In this document: positions 35,877 through 45,599 of the stretch, piece by piece
Numbering within the stretch: position 1 is the first letter of the stretch
Layout: each line of letters starts with the position of its first letter
Origin: Aliiroseovarius sp. F20344
GTDB taxonomy: Bacteria; Pseudomonadota; Alphaproteobacteria; Rhodobacterales; Rhodobacteraceae
NCBI RefSeq assembly: GCF_023016155.1
Contig: NZ_JALKBG010000008.1
Coordinates: 1,180,501 to 1,244,500, forward strand
Reading direction: 5' to 3'
Length of the DNA stretch: 64,000 nucleotides
Notes under the pieces: generated by a model
What the model saw: only the letters and a program-made list of their open reading frames with translations
Databases searched by the model: none
Told to the model about the DNA's origin: nothing
Translations under genes and position numbers: made by a program

Positions 35877-36815
35877 ATGCCCATCAAGATCCCCTCGACT
35901 CTGCCAGCCGTAGACGTGCTGAAAGACGAAGGCGTGATGGTCATGCCCGAGGATCAGGCCGCAAAACAGGACATCCGCCCGATGCGGATTGCACTGTTGA
36001 ACCTGATGCCCAAGAAAATCGAGACCGAGACACAATTTGCCCGCCTGATCGGATCACATCCGCTTCAGATCGAATTGACCTTGCTTCGCCCGTCCGAGCA
36101 CACGTCCAAAAACACCAGTGAGGCGCATATCGGTGCGTTCTACCAGCCGTGGGAAGACGTCAAAGACCAGAAATTTGACGGGTTGATCATCACAGGGGCC
36201 CCGATCGAACACCTTCCGTTCGAAGACGTCACCTATTGGGATGAACTGATCCAAATTCTGGATTGGACCCAGACCAATGTACACTCCACCTTTGGCGTTT
36301 GTTGGGGTGGCATGGCGATGATTTACCATTTCCATGGTGTGCAGAAACACATTCTGGACGCCAAGGCATTTGGCTGCTTCCCGCAAAAGAACCTGTCACC
36401 CGCATCTCCGTATTTGCGAGGTTTTTCTGATAGTTGCGTTGTACCGGTCAGCCGTTGGACGGAAATGAAACAAGGCGAAGTTGACGCCGCCTCTGGCTTG
36501 AAAACGCTGCTTGGGTCGGACGACACCGGGCCGTGCTTGATTGAGGACAAGGCCCATCGTGCGCTCTATATCTTCAATCACTTTGAGTATGATGATCTGA
36601 CGCTGAAAGGCGAATACGACCGTGATGTTGCCAAGGGCGCACCGATCAATGTGCCGATGAACTACTACCCGGGTGACGATCCCAGCCAGCCGCCCGAGAA
36701 CCGCTGGCGCAGTCACGCGCATCTTCTGTATCAAAACTGGATCTCCGAGATGTATATGACCACGCCATATGACATCAACCAGATTGGTCAGGCCGTGAAG
36801 GATCGTCGCGTCTAA
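35877..36815 (+). CDS. metA: Homoserine O-acyltransferase MetA, predicted acetyl-CoA specific
   Basis: A 312-residue MetA with the catalytic nucleophile C142 (FGVCWGGMA), the histidine in IFNHFEYD and the glutamate two residues later. It activates homoserine for methionine synthesis. Residue 111, in TGAPIE, is glutamate. In this family Glu at this position gives acetyl-CoA preference and Gly succinyl-CoA, so the product is likely O-acetylhomoserine although databases often name it succinyltransferase. No SAM-II riboswitch fits into the 50-bp upstream gap. Confidence 0.93.
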   Translation: MPIKIPSTLPAVDVLKDEGVMVMPEDQAAKQDIRPMRIALLNLMPKKIETETQFARLIGSHPLQIELTLLRPSEHTSKNTSEAHIGAFYQPWEDVKDQKFDGLIITGAPIEHLPFEDVTYWDELIQILDWTQTNVHSTFGVCWGGMAMIYHFHGVQKHILDAKAFGCFPQKNLSPASPYLRGFSDSCVVPVSRWTEMKQGEVDAASGLKTLLGSDDTGPCLIEDKAHRALYIFNHFEYDDLTLKGEYDRDVAKGAPINVPMNYYPGDDPSQPPENRWRSHAHLLYQNWISEMYMTTPYDINQIGQAVKDRRV

Positions 36816-36871
36816 GCCAATTGCCAAACGCGCGCGCCGCCCCCATATTGGTGTGAAATCAGGAGTTTGCT

Positions 36872-37753
36872 ATGTCATTGCCATTTGACGGCGCCATTTC
36901 AGAGTTCTTTCGTAAAACTGCACCGCAGGCTGTGCGCGCCGTTATCAAAGGCGCATCGAAAAAAGATATTCTGTCCGAAAGCTATCCGTACAAAAAGCCC
37001 ATCGACAAAGATGTCTATGCCGAAGAAATCGAAGCGCTGCAGCTTGAGCTGGTGAAGCTTCAGGCCGATGTCAAAGCAACCGGGAAACGCGTTGTCGTCG
37101 TGTTTGAGGGGCGTGATGCGGCGGGCAAAGGCGGCACCATCAAGCGTTTCCGCGAAAACCTGAATCCGCGTGTTGCGCGTGTGGTCGCACTGTCAAAACC
37201 GTCTGACCGCGAGGCCGGGGAATGGTATTTTCAGCGCTATGTCAAACACTTGCCGACCGAAGGCGAGATCGTTTTGTTTGATCGCAGTTGGTATAACCGC
37301 GGCGTGGTCGAGAAAGTGTTTGAGTTCTGCAAAGACACGCAGCGCGAGGCTTTCTTCCGTCAGCTTCCCGAATTTGAGGACATGTTGGTTGATGAAGGCA
37401 TACACTTTGTAAAGATCTGGCTGAATGTCGGACGTGCCGAACAATTGCGCCGCTTTCTGGCCCGCGAGAAAGACCCATTGAAACAATGGAAACTCAGTTG
37501 GATCGATGTGGAAGGCCTGAACCGTTGGGACGCCTATTCGGATGCGATCAAAGAAACCTTCGAGCGCTCGCATCGCACCCGCACACCGTGGACCGTAATT
37601 CGCTCGGATGACAAGAAAAGGGCCCGAATGGCCGCATTGAAAGTCGTCTTGAAAGACATCGACTACGCCGGGAAAGACAGCAATGTCGCCAGTGCGCCAG
37701 ATGACAAAATCTGTGGTGGACCGGAACTTTGGGATGATGGTGACGATGCCTAA
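36872..37753 (+). CDS. ppk2: Polyphosphate kinase 2
   Basis: A 293-residue PPK2 (class I-like single domain). Walker A is GRDAAGKGG (about 82-90), the Walker B/lid region FDRSWYNRG, and [20 protein letters not shown] lies between. PPK2 enzymes use polyphosphate to phosphorylate GDP or ADP, or run in reverse to make polyphosphate. The stop codon is overlapped by the start of the TetR gene (8 nt), suggesting that the regulator is co-translated. Confidence 0.93.
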   Translation: MSLPFDGAISEFFRKTAPQAVRAVIKGASKKDILSESYPYKKPIDKDVYAEEIEALQLELVKLQADVKATGKRVVVVFEGRDAAGKGGTIKRFRENLNPRVARVVALSKPSDREAGEWYFQRYVKHLPTEGEIVLFDRSWYNRGVVEKVFEFCKDTQREAFFRQLPEFEDMLVDEGIHFVKIWLNVGRAEQLRRFLAREKDPLKQWKLSWIDVEGLNRWDAYSDAIKETFERSHRTRTPWTVIRSDDKKRARMAALKVVLKDIDYAGKDSNVASAPDDKICGGPELWDDGDDA

Positions 37754-38363
37754 GCGCGGCTATCATCACGGTAATCTCCGTCAGGCTTTGGTCGATGCAG
37801 CTTTGGCCCTGATCGAAGAGAAAGGCCCAACCGGGTTTACCCTATCAGAAGCCGCCAAGCAGGCAGGTGTGACCCCTGCTGCGGTCTATCGACACTTCGC
37901 CGGGCGCGAGGATTTGATCGCCGAGGCGGCGCGCCAAGGGTACGAGATTTTCGCCGACCTGATGGAATACGCCTATAACAAAGGCCAACCATCCCCGCTT
38001 GCAAGTTTTGAAGCCACAGGCCGCGCCTATCTGGCGTTTGCGCGCAAATATCCCGGTCACTACATCTCGATGTTTGAAAGCGGCATATCGGTCAATCACT
38101 CGCCTGAATTGGCGTTGGTCGCGTCCCGCGCGATGGGAGTTCTTGAAAAAGCCGCGTCCAAGCTGACCGAAAACATCCCGCAGGATAAACGCCCCCCGGC
38201 CCGCATGGTCAGCGCGCATATCTGGGCTATGAGCCACGGCGTAGTTGAACTGTTCGGTCGCGGCAGCCCCGGCCAGAAAAGCCCGTTTCCGCCTGAAGAA
38301 CTGCTGGAAAGCGGGATCGGGATTTACTTGCGCGGGCTCGGGCTGATCAAAGCGGATGGGTGA
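37746..38363 (+). CDS. TetR/AcrR-family transcriptional regulator
   Basis: A 205-residue regulator. The N-terminal helix-turn-helix is seen in [29 protein letters not shown] (residues about 30-58, given here as a region), and the C-terminal part is a ligand-binding helical bundle of the TetR_C_33-like type ([15 protein letters not shown]). It begins with ATG 37746 inside the ppk2 stop region. Its target could be ppk2 itself; I see no obvious dyad upstream of ppk2. Confidence 0.88.
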   Translation: MPKRGYHHGNLRQALVDAALALIEEKGPTGFTLSEAAKQAGVTPAAVYRHFAGREDLIAEAARQGYEIFADLMEYAYNKGQPSPLASFEATGRAYLAFARKYPGHYISMFESGISVNHSPELALVASRAMGVLEKAASKLTENIPQDKRPPARMVSAHIWAMSHGVVELFGRGSPGQKSPFPPEELLESGIGIYLRGLGLIKADG

Positions 38364-38814
38364 ACATGAGCAAATTCAGAAATATGTTGATCTGATTGGT
38401 AAACACTGGAGTTGGCTAGGAGCAAACCCCAAAAGAATTGTCGATCTCAACCAATTCGGAAACATCATCTTTCTTGACCATGACGGTCGATATTGGCGTA
38501 TCTGCCCAGAAGAGCTGTCATGTGAAGTCGTCGCGGACAGTGAATACAGATTTACAGAACTTCGAGAGAACAAAGACTTCCAAGTTGACTGGGAGATGGG
38601 ACCACTCGTGGATCTAGCCCACCATAAACTCGGCCCTCTAATACCAGGATATGCCTACTATCTGGTAATCCCAGCAGTGTTCGGCGGTGAATACAGCGCT
38701 TCGAACATACAAACGGTACCCTTAGAAGAATTGATCAGCCTTTCTGGCGATTTCGCTCGCAAGACGCACGACCTACCTGATGGCGCGCAAATTGAGCTGA
38801 AAGTAACTGACTAG
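38356..38814 (+). CDS. DUF1851 (T6SS immunity Tdi1-like) domain protein
   Basis: A 152-residue protein with the DUF1851 features NQFGNIIFLDHDGRYWRICPEEL in the N-terminal half and the C-terminal FGGEYSASNIQTVPLEELIS pattern. Relatives include immunity proteins for type VI effectors and SMI1/KNR4-like immunity proteins. No toxin or T6SS gene is nearby, so it may be an orphan. It overlaps the TetR stop by 8 bp. The composition is slightly more AT-rich than the neighbours, hinting at transfer. Confidence 0.7.
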   Translation: MGEHEQIQKYVDLIGKHWSWLGANPKRIVDLNQFGNIIFLDHDGRYWRICPEELSCEVVADSEYRFTELRENKDFQVDWEMGPLVDLAHHKLGPLIPGYAYYLVIPAVFGGEYSASNIQTVPLEELISLSGDFARKTHDLPDGAQIELKVTD

Positions 38815-38824
38815 GCCGGCGCGC

Positions 38825-40060
38825 TCATGCCAGCAGCTTGTGACACAACTCCAGCCCGTCAATCAGCGTATCCACCTCGTCCGTGGTGTTATAAAGGCCA
38901 AATGACGCGCGCGCCGTTGCGGCGACGCCCATATGCTCCATCAAAGGTTTGGCACAGTGGTGCCCTGCCCGCACGGCAATCCCCTTCTTGTCCAGAATGG
39001 TCGAGATATCATGCGCATGCGCAGCCCCTTCCATCGTGAGCGAGAAGATGGCCGCCTTGCCCGGCGCGTGGCCTTGGACATTCACCCAGTTCAGACCGGC
39101 GAAGCGCTCGACCGCATAGGATGCAAGCGCTGCCTCATGCGCGGCGATGTTTTCCATGCCCAGATCCATCATGTATTCAAGCGCTGCGCCCATACCGATG
39201 GTTTGTACAATGCCCGGCGTCCCCGCTTCGAATTTTAGCGGCGGATTGGCATAAGTCACTGTGTCTTTTGAGACCTCGTTGATCATATCACCGCCGCCGA
39301 AAAACGGCTGCATCTCGGCCTGCCGATCTGCGCGGATGTAGATCGCGCCTGACCCGGATGGTCCATAAAGCTTGTGGCCCGTGATTGCGTAGAAATCGCA
39401 GCCGATATCCTGCACATCCACAGGCATGTGAACCGCGCCTTGCGAGCCATCAACCATCACCGGAACACCTTTGTCACCTGCGCCAGTGCAAATGGCCTTA
39501 ACGTCGACAACTGTGCCCAAAACGTTTGAGCAATGCGTGACGGCAATCAGTTTGGTCCGATCGGTGATGGCGCCCAGAACCTTGTCCGGATCAAGCGACC
39601 CATCAGCTTCTGGATCGATCCACTTTAGAACGACCCCTTGGCGTTCTCGCAGGAAATGCCACGGGACAATATTGGCGTGATGCTCCATCGTGGACAGGAT
39701 GATCTCATCCCCAGCCTGCATGCGCGGCGCGGCCCAGGCATAGGACACCAGATTGATGCCTTCTGTCGTGCCCGAATTAAAGATGATCTCATCCTCAGAC
39801 CCGGCATTTAGGAACTTGGCTACGATGCCACGCACAGCCTCATATCGCTCGGTCGACAGGTTCGACAGGTAGTGCAAGCCGCGATGCACATTGGAATACT
39901 CTTCGGCATATCCACGGGTGATCGCATCAATCACCACCTGAGGCTTCTGTGCAGAGGCCCCATTGTCCAGATAGGTCAACGGCTTCCCGTTCACCTCGCG
40001 CGACAGGATCGGAAATTCAGCACGGATCTTTTCGATGTCATACATTGGTTTTCCGATCAT
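38825..40060 (-). CDS. sufS: Cysteine desulfurase SufS
   Basis: A 411-residue PLP enzyme (group II cysteine desulfurase). It has YLDNGASAQKP, STMEHHANIVPWH, the PLP lysine in ITGHKLYGPSG, and the catalytic cysteine in RAGHHCAKPLM. It mobilises sulfur from cysteine as persulfide for SufBCD. ATG 40060 overlaps the preceding YIP1 stop (ATGA). It is the last gene of the operon; the sufT/iscA-like genes often found after it in relatives are absent here. Confidence 0.95.
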   Translation of the reverse strand: MIGKPMYDIEKIRAEFPILSREVNGKPLTYLDNGASAQKPQVVIDAITRGYAEEYSNVHRGLHYLSNLSTERYEAVRGIVAKFLNAGSEDEIIFNSGTTEGINLVSYAWAAPRMQAGDEIILSTMEHHANIVPWHFLRERQGVVLKWIDPEADGSLDPDKVLGAITDRTKLIAVTHCSNVLGTVVDVKAICTGAGDKGVPVMVDGSQGAVHMPVDVQDIGCDFYAITGHKLYGPSGSGAIYIRADRQAEMQPFFGGGDMINEVSKDTVTYANPPLKFEAGTPGIVQTIGMGAALEYMMDLGMENIAAHEAALASYAVERFAGLNWVNVQGHAPGKAAIFSLTMEGAAHAHDISTILDKKGIAVRAGHHCAKPLMEHMGVAATARASFGLYNTTDEVDTLIDGLELCHKLLA

Positions 40061-40653
40061 TGCACAGGAAGTTGGACGGGCTCGACACCCAATAGAACCA
40101 GTACGAAAGACAGGGCAAACACAGCCAAAACCATGCAGGCTAGGATTGATGCGAACACAAGTCCTGTCGACTGAAACCCATGGTTTTCAGCGGTGAAATG
40201 GCTGAGTACCCAGAAGAAGATAAAGACGGATGCAAACATCAAAAGCGCTGCCATCGCCGGAGCAATTGCGGTCAGAAGCAATGTTGCAACCTGTAGCCCA
40301 AGGAAAATGAACTCCATCCAGACAACGGTCATAATGGCATTCTCAAGACTGCCCTGCCCGCCCATCATGCGGCCGATCGCATAAATTGCGATGGTCAAAC
40401 CAAACATGAAGGCACCTTCGATCATGCCAAGGGTCGCAGGGTTCGACAAAACCGGCCCCATCAGCTGATCATTAATGGGAAAGACAATGTCGGCCACGAC
40501 GCTCATTGCGGTGGCCAAAACCACCATCAGCAACAGCGCGGTCCACAGAAACTCGCGGCTCAGGCCCAAGGCAAATAAATCGCGGGCCACTTTGCGCGGC
40601 TCTGGCACGGTTTGAAGCGCCATTCCAAACAGATATCCCGGTGTGAATTGCAT
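40057..40653 (-). CDS. YIP1-family membrane protein 1
   Basis: A 198-residue protein with five predicted helices (FLWTALLLMVVLATAMSVVA, MIEGAFMFGLTIAIYAIG, FIFLGLQVATLLLTAIAPA, ALLMFASVFIFFWVL, and a last one at the C-terminus). It has a short cytoplasmic N-terminus with EPRKVARDLFALGL, as in YIP1-domain proteins. The function is unknown. It is embedded in the SUF operon, overlapping both neighbours by 1-4 bp, so it is cotranslated with Fe-S assembly factors. Confidence 0.75.
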   Translation of the reverse strand: MQFTPGYLFGMALQTVPEPRKVARDLFALGLSREFLWTALLLMVVLATAMSVVADIVFPINDQLMGPVLSNPATLGMIEGAFMFGLTIAIYAIGRMMGGQGSLENAIMTVVWMEFIFLGLQVATLLLTAIAPAMAALLMFASVFIFFWVLSHFTAENHGFQSTGLVFASILACMVLAVFALSFVLVLLGVEPVQLPVQ

Positions 40654-41156
40654 CAGTCTGCCCTGATTTCTTGCGGCGTGCCGCTTTCAGCTTCACGCAG
40701 ATTGATTGACCAGAACAGGATGAACACCACAAGAGCCAAAAGCCCCACCAGCGACAATTGGACGCCCGGCCCGATGAAACCGGCCACAAGCCCCCACAAA
40801 AGCCAAATCGGCGCAGCACAGAGAAGCGCCCAAAAGAGCGCGAAGCGCGCGGTATAGGCGCTGCCCCTCCCGCCAAATACCCGCGCGATCAAATGGGTGA
40901 TCGTGCCAAGCGCGTAAAGCACCAAAGGCATGATGAAGAGCCACCCCAATAGAGTCGCCGCCAGCAGCATGTTCAGCTCTTCACCTGTCTCATGCGCTTG
41001 ACGCGCCAAGCGAGGCATTTGCGCTGCAAAGACCAGTGCGCAGGCGAACATCAGTACTGCAAGCGCGCGGTCCTCGCGTGGTCCTTCCCCGACGCGGCGC
41101 CGAAACACTGCGCGCGGGTTACGATATGTTTTCACCATATCCTGAAGAACCGACAT
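40653..41156 (-). CDS. YIP1-family membrane protein 2
   Basis: A 167-residue protein, related in layout to the following gene: a basic N-terminal YRNPRAVFRRRVGEGPREDRA, then four helices (LAVLMFACALVFAAQMP, AATLLGWLFIMPLVLYALG, FALFWALLCAAPIWLLWG, LLALVVFILFWSI). It lies 17 bp after sufD. A paired membrane complex with YIP1 protein 1 is plausible; the role in Fe-S assembly is unknown. Confidence 0.72.
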   Translation of the reverse strand: MSVLQDMVKTYRNPRAVFRRRVGEGPREDRALAVLMFACALVFAAQMPRLARQAHETGEELNMLLAATLLGWLFIMPLVLYALGTITHLIARVFGGRGSAYTARFALFWALLCAAPIWLLWGLVAGFIGPGVQLSLVGLLALVVFILFWSINLREAESGTPQEIRAD

Positions 41157-41173
41157 AGCGCCTTAGCTCCTGA

Positions 41174-42463
41174 TCAGCCGCGACGCCGGGACAACCACGC
41201 GTCGAGACGCCCAGTGATCTCGGCAGAGATGTCTTCATCTTCGATCTCTTCAATGGCATCCGCAAGGAAGGCCAGGACCAGAAGATCTGTGGCAATCGGC
41301 GTCGGAACCCCACGAGAGCGCAGGTAGAACAGAGCTTCCTCGTCAATCGCACCCGTGGTTGAACCATGCGAGCAGATCACGTCATCCGCATAGATCTCAA
41401 GTTCGGGCTTGGCCTGGAAGCTCGCATCGTCATCCAATAGAAGCGACTGGGATTTCTGATAGCCATCGGTTTTCTGCGCATCGGGCTTCACAAGGATCTT
41501 GCCTTGGAACACGCCTTTTGCACCGTTCTTCAGAACCTTTTTAAAGACCTGACGGCTTTCACACGCCACGGCGTCATGGGTGATGAACACAGTGTCATCG
41601 TGATGGAAATCACTGTCCGCACCATCACCCAAGGCAGCCCCGGCGACATGTGCCACGGCTTCATCGCCAACGATCTCAATCACGCATTCATTGCGGGTCA
41701 GCTTTCCATTCACCGTCATGGTGAAGCTTTTGAACACGGCCTCGGCGTCAACACGCGTGAACAGATGCGTCACCGCTTGGCGATCATGATCACGACCCTG
41801 TGCACGCACATGATGGAACTGCGCGCCTTTGGCGATATCTACTTCAGTCACTTGGTTGAAACGCGCCGCCGCCGCACCGTTTTCCAGAAGCGTTAGGCGG
41901 GCACCTTCTTCCACGCGAATAACGTGGTGCAGAATGGCATCCGATGCTTTGTCCGCATGACGATAGATCAGCGAAACAGGGCGCGAAACTTGACCCGTGA
42001 CGCGGACTACAACCCCATCCGTGGCCTGAGCCGAATTGTAGGCCGCAAGCGGACGCTTTACAGGTGTCTGACCTGCGGTCTCAAGCACGCCATACAGATC
42101 TTTGGCCCAGTGAATGTCTTTCTCAGCAGCGGTCGAAAGGCGTTCGATTTCAAGCCCTTCGCCCTCTAACGCGTCAGACGCATCCGCATCAAACACGCCA
42201 TCCACGAAGACCAGCTTCAGGCGATCAATCTCGTGAAACACCAAGGGTTCACCTTGGTTATCAAAGACCTCTGCTTCGCTCGGAGTGGCCGAAATCAGGC
42301 TGTCTGGGCGGGTCCATTTCCAGTATTCGTCGCGGCGTGTGGGCAATCCCATCGACGCCAGCCGGTTTGCAGCATCCGCGCGCGCCTCAGCAGCCCAAGC
42401 CCCCGAGGCCGGGCGTTGATCAGCGTTGATCTCGTCCGCAGTCATTTTTACAGCGGTGCTCAT
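41174..42463 (-). CDS. sufD: Fe-S cluster assembly protein SufD
   Basis: A 429-residue SufBD-fold protein: variable N-terminus, then a right-handed beta-helix (VDIAKGAQFHHVRAQGRDHD, TVNGKLTRNECVIEI) and the C-terminal motif DDVICSHGSTTGAIDEEALFYLRSRG. This includes the conserved histidine at the SufB interface. It forms the SufBC2D scaffold. ATG 42463 overlaps the sufC stop (ATGA). Confidence 0.94.
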   Translation of the reverse strand: MSTAVKMTADEINADQRPASGAWAAEARADAANRLASMGLPTRRDEYWKWTRPDSLISATPSEAEVFDNQGEPLVFHEIDRLKLVFVDGVFDADASDALEGEGLEIERLSTAAEKDIHWAKDLYGVLETAGQTPVKRPLAAYNSAQATDGVVVRVTGQVSRPVSLIYRHADKASDAILHHVIRVEEGARLTLLENGAAAARFNQVTEVDIAKGAQFHHVRAQGRDHDRQAVTHLFTRVDAEAVFKSFTMTVNGKLTRNECVIEIVGDEAVAHVAGAALGDGADSDFHHDDTVFITHDAVACESRQVFKKVLKNGAKGVFQGKILVKPDAQKTDGYQKSQSLLLDDDASFQAKPELEIYADDVICSHGSTTGAIDEEALFYLRSRGVPTPIATDLLVLAFLADAIEEIEDEDISAEITGRLDAWLSRRRG

Positions 42464-43218
42464 GCGTCGATCTCCGCCAGAATGTCGGCGTAACCGTTAT
42501 GCTCGACCTCAAGCGCCAGTTCTGGCCCGCCGGATTTCACGATGCGGCCATTGGCCATAATATGCACCACATCAGGTTTGATGTGGTCCAGAAGGCGCTG
42601 GTAGTGGGTGATCACAAGGAACGAACGTCCTGAATCGCGCAGCGCATTCACGCCTTCAGACACCAGCTTCATTGCATCCACGTCCAGACCGGAATCCGTC
42701 TCGTCCAAGATGCACATCTTCGGCTCAAGCATGGCCATCTGTAGAATTTCGTTGCGCTTTTTCTCACCGCCCGAGAAACCTACGTTCACGGGACGCTTCA
42801 GCATATCCGCGTCGATCTTCAGATCTTTGGCTTTGGCGCGGATGAACTTCAGGAAGTCAGCGGCCGACATTTCCTCTTCCCCGCGCGCTTTACGCTGAGC
42901 GTTCACGGCGGTGCGCAGGAATGTCATATTGCCAACGCCGGGGATCTCGACCGGATATTGGAAAGCCAGGAACAGACCCGCAGCGGCGCGCTCTTCCGGT
43001 TCCATGTCCAAAAGTTCTTCGCCATCCAACGACGCGTCACCTTTTGTCACTTCATAACCATCACGACCCGACAGAACATAAGACAAGGTCGACTTGCCCG
43101 AGCCATTCGGCCCCATGATCGCATGCACCTTGCCCGCAGGCACTTCAAGGTCAACGCCTTTCAGGATTTGCTTGTCTTCTTCTTCAAGTTTGACGTGCAG
43201 ATTGTTGATTTTAAGCAT
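42460..43218 (-). CDS. sufC: Fe-S cluster assembly ATPase SufC
   Basis: A 252-residue ABC-type ATPase: Walker A GPNGSGKST, Q-loop FLAFQYPVEIPGV, signature FSGGEKKRNE, Walker B MCILDETDSGLDVDA and H-loop VITHYQRLLDH. It drives conformational change in the SufBCD complex. It is 147 bp downstream of a membrane-protein gene, the widest gap within this operon. Confidence 0.97.
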   Translation of the reverse strand: MLKINNLHVKLEEEDKQILKGVDLEVPAGKVHAIMGPNGSGKSTLSYVLSGRDGYEVTKGDASLDGEELLDMEPEERAAAGLFLAFQYPVEIPGVGNMTFLRTAVNAQRKARGEEEMSAADFLKFIRAKAKDLKIDADMLKRPVNVGFSGGEKKRNEILQMAMLEPKMCILDETDSGLDVDAMKLVSEGVNALRDSGRSFLVITHYQRLLDHIKPDVVHIMANGRIVKSGGPELALEVEHNGYADILAEIDA

Positions 43219-43365
43219 TTTTATTCCTCATGCGCGCCGATCAATGGGACCGGTCAGCCGTTTCCCGTAGATCAGTACCGCTTTTTGATACCTGACGGCA
43301 AAGAACCTGCCCGATCTCTTGGTACTTTGTTAGATGTGTGAAATTGCGCCCAAATTGGTTGCGAT

Positions 43366-43974
43366 CTATCGCACCTGCGGCAACTCGTTTACCTTGACGT
43401 CGGGCGTCTCGCCATCCGTCTTTGAAGCTTCGGCGTTCTGCCCGCTCATCATATCGCTCATGGTGTAAGATATGCCGCGAAACAAAACCGAGTTTGGCTT
43501 CGTGTTTTCTATGATCATCTCCGTCCATTGTGGAGAGAAATAGGTCCTGAACACATCTGACGATTTGTGAACCAGGTTGTGCATCAGCACCACAGACAAG
43601 AGAACCCCAGCAATCATCGCCGAATAGTAATTGAGCGACTTGACGCGAAATACGATCTTGACCAATAGGCCAACCGCAACCCCGATGCCAATATCCATTA
43701 ACATCATTGCATCCGCGCTTTCGCCGGTAAGGGTGTCGACCTCGAGACGGTACCGAACATACCGGGCCAAAACCACCGCACTCAGTCCGATCAGGAACGC
43801 AAAGATCGACACAAGACGATTCGACGCCTTCCTCAGACCCGAAGGTTTGCCCCGTTTCGACGAATTCTGCCCTGAATTCTGCGCACCAAGCCGTGCGACC
43901 CGCTCTTCGAAGTTTTGCTTCTGATGATTTTCCAAGGCACTCGTTCCTTGACCGGTAGTTTCTGCAAACATCAT
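43366..43974 (-). CDS. Hypothetical three-helix membrane protein in the SUF operon
   Basis: A 202-residue protein. A charged cytoplasmic N-terminus (1-50) is followed by three hydrophobic segments (about 53-75, 88-110 and 115-137). A soluble tail of about 65 residues includes YFSPQWTEMIIENTKPNSVLFRGISY. I do not recognise the family. It sits between sufB and sufC on the same strand, an uncommon place for a membrane protein. Confidence 0.65.
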   Translation of the reverse strand: MMFAETTGQGTSALENHQKQNFEERVARLGAQNSGQNSSKRGKPSGLRKASNRLVSIFAFLIGLSAVVLARYVRYRLEVDTLTGESADAMMLMDIGIGVAVGLLVKIVFRVKSLNYYSAMIAGVLLSVVLMHNLVHKSSDVFRTYFSPQWTEMIIENTKPNSVLFRGISYTMSDMMSGQNAEASKTDGETPDVKVNELPQVR

Positions 43975-44049
43975 AGCCGTTGGTATTTAAGGGCGCCAGA
44001 GCACTCCTCATTCCAACTTTAGCATTATGGTGTGTCACAGTCGAAACAG

Positions 44050-45573
44050 TCACCCAACCGACCCCTCAAGCGAAATCGCCACAAGCTGTTGAGCTTCCAT
44101 CGCAAATTCCATCGGCAGCGCTTGCAGCACTTCCTTGGCGAAACCGTTGACGATCAGGGCCACGGCCTCTTCTTCGTCCATGCCCCGCTGGCGGCAATAG
44201 AACATTTGTTCTTCGTCCACCTTGGATGTCGTCGCTTCGTGCTCAACGCGGGAGGAATTGTTCTTCACCTCGATATAGGGAACCGTGTGCGCCCCGCATT
44301 TGTCACCAATCAGAAGGCTGTCGCACTGCGTATAGTTGCGCGAGTTCTTGGCTTTCGGGTGCATCGACACCAGACCACGATAGGTGTTCTGTGCTTTACC
44401 CGCACTGATCCCCTTGGACACGATGCGCGATTTCGTATCGCGGCCCAGATGCACCATCTTCGTGCCGGTATCGGCCTGCTGATAGTTGTTGGTGATCGCG
44501 ATCGAGTAGAATTCGCCCTGGCTTTCCGCGCCGCGCAGGATGCAGGACGGATATTTCCACGTCACAGCAGATCCGGTTTCCACCTGCGTCCACATCACTT
44601 TCGAGCGGTCGCCACGGCAATCCGCGCGTTTTGTCACGAAATTATAGATGCCGCCCTTGCCCTCTTCATCACCGGGGAACCAGTTCTGAACGGTCGAGTA
44701 TTTCACCTCGGCGTCTTCTTCGATGATGATTTCAACCACAGCAGCGTGCAACTGTGCGGTGTCGCGTTGCGGCGCAGTACAGCCTTCCAAGTAGCTGACA
44801 TAGCTACCTTTATCGGCGATGATCAGCGTGCGTTCGAACTGGCCAGTGTTTTCCGCGTTGATACGGAAGTAGGTCGACAGCTCCATCGGGCAGCGCGTAT
44901 TGGGCGGGATGTAGACAAACGACCCGTCCGAGAACACGGCCGAGTTCAGCGTCGCATAATAATTGTCGGACACCGGAACCACGGACCCAAGGTATTTCTT
45001 CACCAGCTCAGGATGCTCGCGGATCGCTTCCGATATCGAGCAGAAAATGACGCCGGCCTTTTTCAGCTCCTCCTGGAACGTCGTCCCAACCGAAACCGAG
45101 TCAAACACCGCATCCACCGCGACCTTGCGGCCTTCTGCTGGCATATCCTCAGCGCCTTCGACGCCAGCAAGGATCATCTGCTCTTTCAGCGGAATGCCGA
45201 GTTTCTGGTATGTTTCCAGAAGCTTGGGATCAACCTCATCCAGCGATTTGGGCTTTTCTTCCATCGATTTCGGACGCGCATAGTAATACTGATCCTGAAA
45301 ATCGATTTCCGGATAGTTCAGCAGTGCCCAGCTGGGTTCGTCCAGCTTCTCCCATCGTGCGAACGCCTCGAGACGCCATTCGGTCATCCATTTGGGTTCT
45401 TCGTTCTTTTCGGAAATCAGGCGCACAATATCGGGGTTCAGGCCCTTGGGGGCGTATTCCATCTCGATATCGGTTTCCCAGCCGTACTTGTAAGTTCCAG
45501 CAAGCGACTTGACCGCCTCAACGGTTTCTTCTTCGACGCCTTCTTTGACGTTCAGTTCATCCAAACCGGCCAC
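44050..45573 (-). CDS. sufB: Fe-S cluster assembly scaffold SufB
   Basis: A 507-residue Suf[36 protein letters not shown], then the core [43 protein letters not shown], and C-terminal ARQRGxxEEEA-like [20 protein letters not shown]. Together with SufC and SufD it builds Fe-S clusters. The start is GTG 45573 with AAGGAAATACA before it. Confidence 0.95.
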   Translation of the reverse strand: MAGLDELNVKEGVEEETVEAVKSLAGTYKYGWETDIEMEYAPKGLNPDIVRLISEKNEEPKWMTEWRLEAFARWEKLDEPSWALLNYPEIDFQDQYYYARPKSMEEKPKSLDEVDPKLLETYQKLGIPLKEQMILAGVEGAEDMPAEGRKVAVDAVFDSVSVGTTFQEELKKAGVIFCSISEAIREHPELVKKYLGSVVPVSDNYYATLNSAVFSDGSFVYIPPNTRCPMELSTYFRINAENTGQFERTLIIADKGSYVSYLEGCTAPQRDTAQLHAAVVEIIIEEDAEVKYSTVQNWFPGDEEGKGGIYNFVTKRADCRGDRSKVMWTQVETGSAVTWKYPSCILRGAESQGEFYSIAITNNYQQADTGTKMVHLGRDTKSRIVSKGISAGKAQNTYRGLVSMHPKAKNSRNYTQCDSLLIGDKCGAHTVPYIEVKNNSSRVEHEATTSKVDEEQMFYCRQRGMDEEEAVALIVNGFAKEVLQALPMEFAMEAQQLVAISLEGSVG

Positions 45574-45599
45574 TGTATTTCCTTTCGATCCGTCGGGGG

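Noticed and set aside
43241-44053. 270-codon minus-strand frame overlapping the three-helix membrane protein
   Set aside because: The alternative frame (43366-43974) has coherent membrane helices and start context, while this one is Arg/Cys/Gly-rich and overlaps sufB.
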